A stretch of 64,000 nt of DNA from Cyrtodaria siliqua (taxonomy: Eukaryota > Mollusca > Bivalvia > Adapedonta > Hiatellidae): assembly GCA_037043455.1 (NCBI GenBank), contig JAWPHD010000130.1:514501-578500 (forward strand). The letters run 5' to 3'. The notes below the pieces were generated by a model that saw only the letters and a program-made list of their open reading frames with translations, did not search any database and had not been told where the DNA came from. Every line of letters starts with the position of its first letter. Position 1 is the stretch's first letter. The position numbers were made by a program, and so were the translations under genes. This document shows positions 52,701-61,700 of the stretch, one piece after another.

Positions 52701-55700
52701 TATAGAATTATGCACCTTTGGTTTACTTAGATTTTTGTTCACATTAAACAAATTAACAGATATTTAAGACACTTTTTATTCTTGACTTTGCCCATTCTCA
52801 TCGGTTATAGTAAAAAAGCGGGGGTATTCATCACATTTACCGATAGTTCTAGTTGAATATGTATTCATTGTCTAGCTGACAATGTACATGATAATATGAT
52901 AAAACAAAGGTCCTTAGCTTGTTATAGTACAAGCAGAATATAAATAGTGTGTTTTAAACATGTTTTATTTCCCAATCGTTTACAACATTTCATATGGAAA
53001 GTTCAACAACTATTAAAAGATTCGAACGAAAACAAATTGGATATTCATATTCTGTATGTATTTAGGGTCGACATACAGAACTATTGACATGATTTTAATA
53101 TTGACAACGGACATTTACGGCGTACGTTCGGTTAATTTATTCAGGTTATAATTAGGTGTGTTTTTTATTTTAGACCTTTGAATACTGCAACATGCAAAGG
53201 ATCAGAATACGACGCCGAAGTATGCAATACAGCTGTGAGTAATTATAAATTACATTTACACAACTGTTTACGAAAGAAAGTAGTATGAAGGTGGAAGCAT
53301 ACTACAACCTCTTACATGACTTATAACAGTATGATTTTTTTTATGTAATCGCACCTAATGCACAATTTGCACTTGCTTCATTATAATACATATATAACAA
53401 TGATCATGTATTCAGTTTGATAATTGTGTACAAGAATTACACCTTGGTTTTCTAGATTGGCATCCAAACCATTTTGATTACCTTGAACTCAACCGAATTC
53501 GCGGGGCAAGACAGTCTATTATTTTGATCATGTTGAATTTGAAATGCGCCAAAAGCCCAATTTGCACTAGATCTGTACCTTTTGATAATTTGTGCTTAAA
53601 ATAAAATACACCAGAAACAGAGCATATATACCATTTTCACCTACGTTAACAATGTCCACCATAAAGTACATAGACACTAAATAACGCCTGATAATGACTG
53701 TTGCAGCCTTGCAGTGGTGATTCTGCTGATACTACTGTACTGATCAAACAGCGTGCAGGGGAGACCTGCACTCGCTTCAAGGACAAGGATTTGTATGCAT
53801 ATCTTGGAGAAAATTCATCAAATTACCTCACTACAGGAGATAAGTTTTTCAGAAGTGCAAGTACGTGTTATTTACATGTTGAACCTCCTTCCAGTATAAT
53901 TTCAGAATGGTATATAAACTTTCTAATTTGCAAACATCATTTATAACGAACTAAAAACATGAGGCATAGATTCAGAAAATTTACACTCGCTAGAGAAACC
54001 GAGGTACTGAAATGCCAACTGTTAAAACCTTATTAGTTGCCCTTTATGATGATACCAGAGTTAGGCAATGGTATCAGTTGTTGGTCCTCTTGACCTCCCA
54101 TGATGATACCAGAGTGAGGCAATGATATCAATTATTGGTCCTCTTGACCTCCCATGATCAGGCCAGAGTAAGGCAATTGTATCATTTGTTGGTCCTCTAG
54201 ACCTCCCATGATCATGCCAGTGTTAGTCAATGGTATCAATTATTGGTCCTCTTGACGTCCCATGACCATGACAGAGTTAGGAAATGGTATCAATTGTTGG
54301 TCCTCTTGACCACCCATGATCATGCCAGAGTTAGCCAATGGTATCAATTATTGGTCCTCTTGACCTCCCATGATCATGCCAGAGTTAGGCAATTGTATCA
54401 TTTGTTGGTCCTCTTGACGTCCAATGACCATGACAGCTTTAGGAAATGGTATCAATTGTTGGTCCTCTTGACCACCCATGATCATGCCAGAGTTAGCCAA
54501 TGGTATCAATTATTGGTCCTCTTGACCTACCATGATCATGACAGAGTTAGGAAATAGTATCAATTGTTGGTCCTATTGACCTCCCATGATCATGCCAGAG
54601 TAAGGCAATGGCATTAATTGTTAGTCCTCTTGACCTCCCATGATCATGCCATAGTTAGAAAATGGTATTAATTGTCGGTCCTCTTGACCTCCCATGATCA
54701 TGACAGAGTTAGGAAATGGTATTAATTGTTGGTCCTATTGACCACCCATGATCATGCCAGAGTTAGGCAATGGCATTAATTGTTAGTCCTCTTGACATCC
54801 CATGATCATGCCATAGTTAGAAAATGGTATCAATTGTTGGTCCTCTTGACCTCCCATGATCATGCCAGAGTTAGGCAATGGCATTAATTGTTAGTCCTCT
54901 TAACCTCCCATGATCATGCCAGAGTTAGGCAATGGCATTAATTGTTAGTCCTCTTGACCTCCCATGATCATGCCAGAGTTAGCCAATGATATCAATTGTT
55001 GGTCCTCTTGACCTCCCATGATCATGCCAGAGTTAGGCAATGGCATTAATTGTTAGTCCTCTTGACCTCCCATGATCATGCCATAGTTGGAAAATGGTAT
55101 CAATTGTTGGTCCTCTTGACCTCCCATGATCATGACAGAGTTAGGAAATGGTATCAATTGTTGGGCCTCTTGACCTCCCATGATCATGCCATAGTTAGAA
55201 AATGGTATCAATTGCTGGTCCTCTTGACCTCCCATGATCATGACAGAGTTAGGCAATGGTATCAATTGTTAGTCCTCTTGACCTCCCATGATCATGCCAT
55301 AGTTAGAAAATAGTATCAATTGTTGGTCCTCTTGACATCCCATGATCATGCCATAGTTATAAAATGGTATCAATTGTTAGTCCTCTTGACCTCCCATGAT
55401 CATGCCATAGTTAGGAAATGGTATCAATTGTTGGTCCTCTTGACCTCCCATCATCAGGCCAGAGTTAGACAATGGTATCAATTGTTGGTCCTCTTGACCT
55501 CCCCGATTATTGTGTCGATTTAAGAGTGATTACACGTCTATTACAACCATTTACGCATCTGATGTTTGAACAAAGGAAAATAAATGTTGACTATTTTGCC
55601 TAACGAGACTATTATGCTTGTGTCCATTTCTTTAAATTCAATGAATACATAATGTTTAATGTCTATGAAATTGTAATATCTATGTTTTCTATTATAAACT

Positions 55701-58700
55701 GATAGGCAAAAGAAACGTACCACCATTTTGAATGTTAAACTTACGGATATTTTCTATATAAACATAAACTTATATTTTTGAATGTTCGAAGCTGTTCCCT
55801 GTTAACATAACCAATGGAGAAAAAAACTTAACCGATGTTTGAAATGTTCCAAAATAACAATAAACAAAATGTATTAAAATTATAAATGCGGTGCGTTTCT
55901 ATTGGCCTTCCGTATATAATCCACACTGTTACCGGATGTGCATAACAAGTACACTTTCAATTTAGCTTTAATGCAACTGAAACATTAAATACACCATGTT
56001 GTCAGTTTTAGATAATTATAACATTAAATACATCATGTTGTCAGTTTCAGATAATTATAACATTAAATACACCATGCTGTTAGTTTCAGATAATTATAAC
56101 ATTAAATACACCATGTTGTCAGTTTTAGATAATTATAACATTAAATACATCATGCTGTCAGTTTCAGATAATTATAACATTAAATACACCATGCTGTCAG
56201 TTTCAGATAATTATAACATTAAATACATCGTGCTGTCAGTTTCAGATAATTATAACATTAAATACACCATGCTGTCAGTTTCAGATAAGTATAACATTAA
56301 ATACACCATGCTGTTAGTTTCAGATAATTATAACATTAAATAACATTGAATACATCATGCTGTCAGTTTTAGATAAATATAACATTAAATACACCATGCT
56401 GTTAGTTTCAGATAATTATAACATTAAATACACCATGCTGTTAGTTTCAGATAATTATAACATTAAATAACATTGAATACATCATGCTGTCAGTTTTAGA
56501 TAAATATAACATTAAATACATGGTTCTGTCAGTTTCAGATAATTAAACAGTAAACACATCATGCTGTCAGTTTTCGATAATTATAACATAAAATACACCA
56601 TGCTGTCAGTTTCAGATAATTATAACATTAAATACACCATGATGTTAGTTTCAGATGATTATAACATTAAATACATCATGCTGTCAGTTTCAGATAATTA
56701 TAACATTAAATACATCGTGCTGTCAGTTTCAGATAATTATAACATTAAATACATTAAATACATCGTGCTGTCAGTTTCAGATAATTATAACATTAAATAC
56801 ACCATGCTGTTAGTTTCAGATAATTATAACATTAAATATATCATGCTGTCAGTTTCAGATAATTATAACATTGAATACACCATGATGTCAGTTTCAGATA
56901 ATTATAACATTAAATACACCATGCTGTCTGTTTCAGATAATTATAACATTGAATACACCATGCTGTCAGTTTCAGATAATTATAACATTAAATACACCAT
57001 GCTGTCAGTTTCACCATGCTGTCAGTTTCAGATAATAATAACATTAAATACACCATGCTGTCAGTTTCAGATAATTATAACATTAAATACATCATGCTGT
57101 CAGTTTCAGATAATTATAATTAGAGTTCTTGTAAAACATTTCCTTCTTTAATTCATAACAGATCATGGTCAGTGCGAAGTGAAGTGTGACACAGTAAGCG
57201 GCTTTTCGGCACCGGCTAACCAGCGGTATGGTCTAATACCAGATGGTACACCATGTGTTACGGATTTATATACTGGATTTGTAGAGACAAATGGTCTTCC
57301 ACGTCTTTTGGGACTTAAAAACGGAGCTTGTGTCCAAGGCTACTGCTATGTAAGGGCTGTTCATATTTTATTTTCTGCATTTTTGTCTTTAGGGAATGAC
57401 TATATTTAGTTCGAATAGGGATACACATTGTGTTCTACTCGTAACAGTTCCAGAGTCGATGATCCTGCCTATCCTACTTGTAACCTAGTTTTTGTCTTGT
57501 ATTAAGAAAGGATTTGACATTTATCTAGTCATCACTTTCGTAGTTTAGTTTCATCACATGTATAAGCACATATTTGATTTCATGTAGTCCCTTGTAGAGG
57601 CTGTAACGTATAAGCACATATTTGATTTAATTTAATCCCTTGTAGAGGCTGTAATGTATAAGCCCATATTTGATTTCATTTAATCCCTTGTAGAGGCTGT
57701 AAAATATAAGCACATATTTGATTTCATTTAATCCCCTGTAGAGGCTGTAATGTATAAGCACATATTTGATTTAATTTAATCCCTTGTAGAGGCTCTAAAA
57801 TATAAGCACATATTTGATTTCATTTAATCCCCTGTAGAGGCTGTAAAGTATAAGTACATATGTGATTTCATTTAATCCCTTGTAGAGGCTGTAAAGTATA
57901 AGCACATATTTGATTTCATTTAATCCCTTGTAGAGGCTGTAAAGTATAAGCACATATTTGATTTAATTTAATCCCTTGTAGAGGCTGTAAAGTATAAGCA
58001 CATATTTGATTTCATTTAATCCCTTGTAGAGGTTGTAAAGTATAAGCACATATTTGATTTCATTTAATCCCTAGTACAGGCTGTAAAGTTTAAGAACATA
58101 TTTGATTTCATTTAATCCCTTGTACTGGCTGTAAAGCATATTTGATTTCATTTAATCCCTTGTAGAGGCTGTAAAGTATAAGCAAATATTTGATTTCATT
58201 TAATCCCTTGTAGAGGCTGTACAATATAAGCACATATTTGATTTCATTTAATCCCTTGTAGAGGCTGTGCAATATAAGCACATATTTGATTTCATTTAAT
58301 CCCTTGTAGAGGCTGTAAAGTATAAGCACATATTTGATTTAATTTAATCCCTTGTAGAGGCTGTAAAGTATAAGCACATATTTGATTTCATTTAATCCCT
58401 TGTAGAGGCTGTAAAGTATAAGCACATATTTGAGTATAAGCACATATTTGATTTCATTTAATCCCTTGTAGAGGCTGTAAAGTATAAGCACATATCTGAT
58501 TTAATTTAATCCCTTGTAGAGGCTGTAAAGTTTAAGAACATATTTGATTTAATTTAATCCCTTGTACTGGCTGTAAAGCATATTTGATTTCATTTAATAC
58601 CTTGTAGAGGCTGTAAAGTATAAGCAAATATTTGATTTCATTAAATCCCTTGTAAAGGCTGTAAAGTATATACAAATATTTGATTTCATTTAATCCCTTG

Positions 58701-61700
58701 TAGAGGCTGTAAAGTATATTTGATATCATTTAATCCCTTGTAGAGGCTGTAAAGAATAAGCATATATTTGATTTCATTTAATCCCTTGTACAGGCTGTAA
58801 TGTATAAGCACATATTTGATTTCATTTAATCCCAAGTCGACCTAGTTGTTGGATGTCCATGCAGCAAGCTCATGCCATTTAAGTGCTGGGATGATGGATG
58901 TGCGACCTACTGGCTGTTGAAAGCGGTCATTTAGTGCATTGGCTGGCTCAGCAGCTCAAATACAATAATAAACTATTTCTGTTAACCGGTGTTCTGCTCA
59001 AACTAATTTGTGTTAATAGTGGCTACTTGCTTTGTTTGATTATATGTGTGATGAGCATGTATTCACTTGATATATTGTATTAGTATGGTTGCTGTTGTTA
59101 TAAGAAGGCCTCGTGGAAGATAAGTGTGATAACTCTTAATCAGATGTACCTTCAAAAATTATTATGAATTTATTATAATAATTATAATATGTTTCAGTTT
59201 CAGATGAAATGTGTACATACATTACATTAAGCCGCATGCTACCTTCGGTGGAATGTTCATGAAAATGTTTGGTCTGGAAAACTCAATGCCTCGGCATATT
59301 TTGTTGTTAAATCATACCTATTAATTCATATGCGATTCATTTTGCTATCAGTTGTACATCAACTCCACTATAAGTTTATAAAAATACACGATTTGGTATT
59401 AGGAATATGACCCCAAAACGGCTAGAAAAACAGCCAGAAAAGAACACTGAGTGCATAAACGCATTGAACAGGCAACAGAAACACGTTCTGATGGTTTTAC
59501 TTGTATTTGGATAGATATTCATGAACATTCTTGATCTTTTCCAGTCCCTTTAATAAAATGAAATGAGTATATAGTTTTATATTAACAGCAACTTGGATGT
59601 GACGGTCGTGTAGGGTATACTGTCTTTGACGGTTGCGGAGTTTGTGGTGGTAACAACTCTGCATGCGAAATTGTTGAAGGAGTATTTTACACAAATGTAA
59701 CCAAAGGTAAGAGAATATACTTTAAAAGTAGGTATATACGTTTAACAGGAACAGTATCATTCACTGAACACAGTCAACTAAACTTCGCATACAAAACAAA
59801 AGATGTTAACAAGGAAAAAGCAAAGTAAGAGACACAATAAACTTAAAGTGGTTGACAACAGGGGTATCTCCTCTGGAAAGGCCAGTGCCAAAATGGTCGC
59901 TTTTAATTGAATAATATTTTATTGCTTGATGTTATTTACATAAATACATGTGATATAAAAATTACAATAATAAATAACATTTACAAATGGATTGGACCAC
60001 GAGTTATCACAACATCAGTTACGGTCCTTTCCAAAATGGTCGCTAAGGAGTTTAAATCAGGTGCTGTGGTGCACACAACCTCACACTTACCCTATTGTCA
60101 TCCAAATTAAACGGGATCTTGTAAAAAAAGAAATCCCCGCTAGGCTATATCCTCTAATTAGGCAACAACAATAAGAAATATAAGTTTAACACATGATAAT
60201 CATGTATATATGACTATATAAAAACAACATAGAAAGCAAAACATATTCAAACGTGGATTCTGTTATTTTATATCTTAAAACGCACCCACTGTGAATCGAA
60301 AAAGGATACCCGTGTATAAAACGGTGTAAATTTTGACATTTTACTAATATTCATTATTATCCAGTTGTTCACTTTTTTTCATTTGAAACAGTTAAACTTT
60401 ATATTTTTCGTGTCCTTATGTCTTATATGACAATATTGCATACGTACAAACTTCGTTGCTTTAACATTTAAATAATGTATGTGTTGGTTTCATCCTTGAT
60501 AATCGAAAAAAGATTCCATAAACAAGTATGAAAAGAGAAATTTGGAAATCGTCGAACACAATAAAAAAATATTGCAAAACAAACCCAATATTCTAAATGC
60601 TTTGACATTCTTGGTAAATAAAGGTTTTGTGCATCATAATTACTGAGAAGTGTTATATCCGTAAAGGAGGTAATTTAAACAAAAAGTAACAATCGAATGC
60701 ATATTATTATTGCCATTAGCACTAGCTTTCGTTTAGTTTGGAGTGGGGCTGTAAAAGTCTCCCTGTGCTACACATCAGTTTTGTGCTATTTTTACTCGTC
60801 CTTTTGGATCAGCAAGGCCACGCAAGGCTACAGGTGGCCTTGAAGTAGAATACCGCTTACTCCGGAGCTAGGGGTGTGAGAGGCGTTGTGTCCTACATTA
60901 TCTCTCAGTCATGAACAAACTCAATAAAACGGAGTATGCTACTTTATTATCTTGGTTGTGTGTTTTGCTTCCAAAGGATCTCCCTTATAAGTACTCATAT
61001 TTATCACACACTATTACGCATTCCCTTTATTTTACCTGTGCATTTATAAATGTTACTTACGATACAATATAATAAATATACGCTATATCCAATTCACTTA
61101 ACTAAAACATGATTTAGACATAATTCTGTTATGTTTAACCCCCTTAAATGTTCGTCGCTTGTTTGCCGTTCCATTAAATGAGTCTCTTTGAATGGTCGTT
61201 ATCAGTATCGTACTAACAATATTTGTGAAATCTAAAAATGATTCAACGTATTTCATGTTTCCATTTGAAACTAAATGCCATTTAATATCATATGTATACT
61301 ATAACCTTTGTTTTTATAACCTTTGTTTTTATAATGTTTATTCAATAATTATTCAAAAACAGATTGTATAATTAATACAAATGAGCAATAATGATGGTTT
61401 ACAAACACATCCAACAGTTGTATAAACCTTAATTAAAGATTAAAGACAGTGAACCACTTATAAACATACGTCAGTCTAAACGATATTTTTAAGTGCATTT
61501 AGTTTTAAAATTATACACATGTTGTACTCTTAAGGTGATTTTTGTTTTCAGGTGCTCGGGAAACTGTAGTCATAATCCCCGCTAATGCCTTTAAGATTCA
61601 GATACATTACCGTTACTCAGATATGAAAAACTATTGGTTAGGTAAGTATCTTAAAAGTATTGTAGTAACACGTCAACCATTCTGTTATTTTCTCTCGTTT

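Noticed and set aside
54243..57151. Repetitive open frames (HDHARV... and SDNYNIKYT...)
   Set aside because: They exist only because the units are 54 and 39 bp, multiples of three. Flanks are intronic and no splice sites support them.
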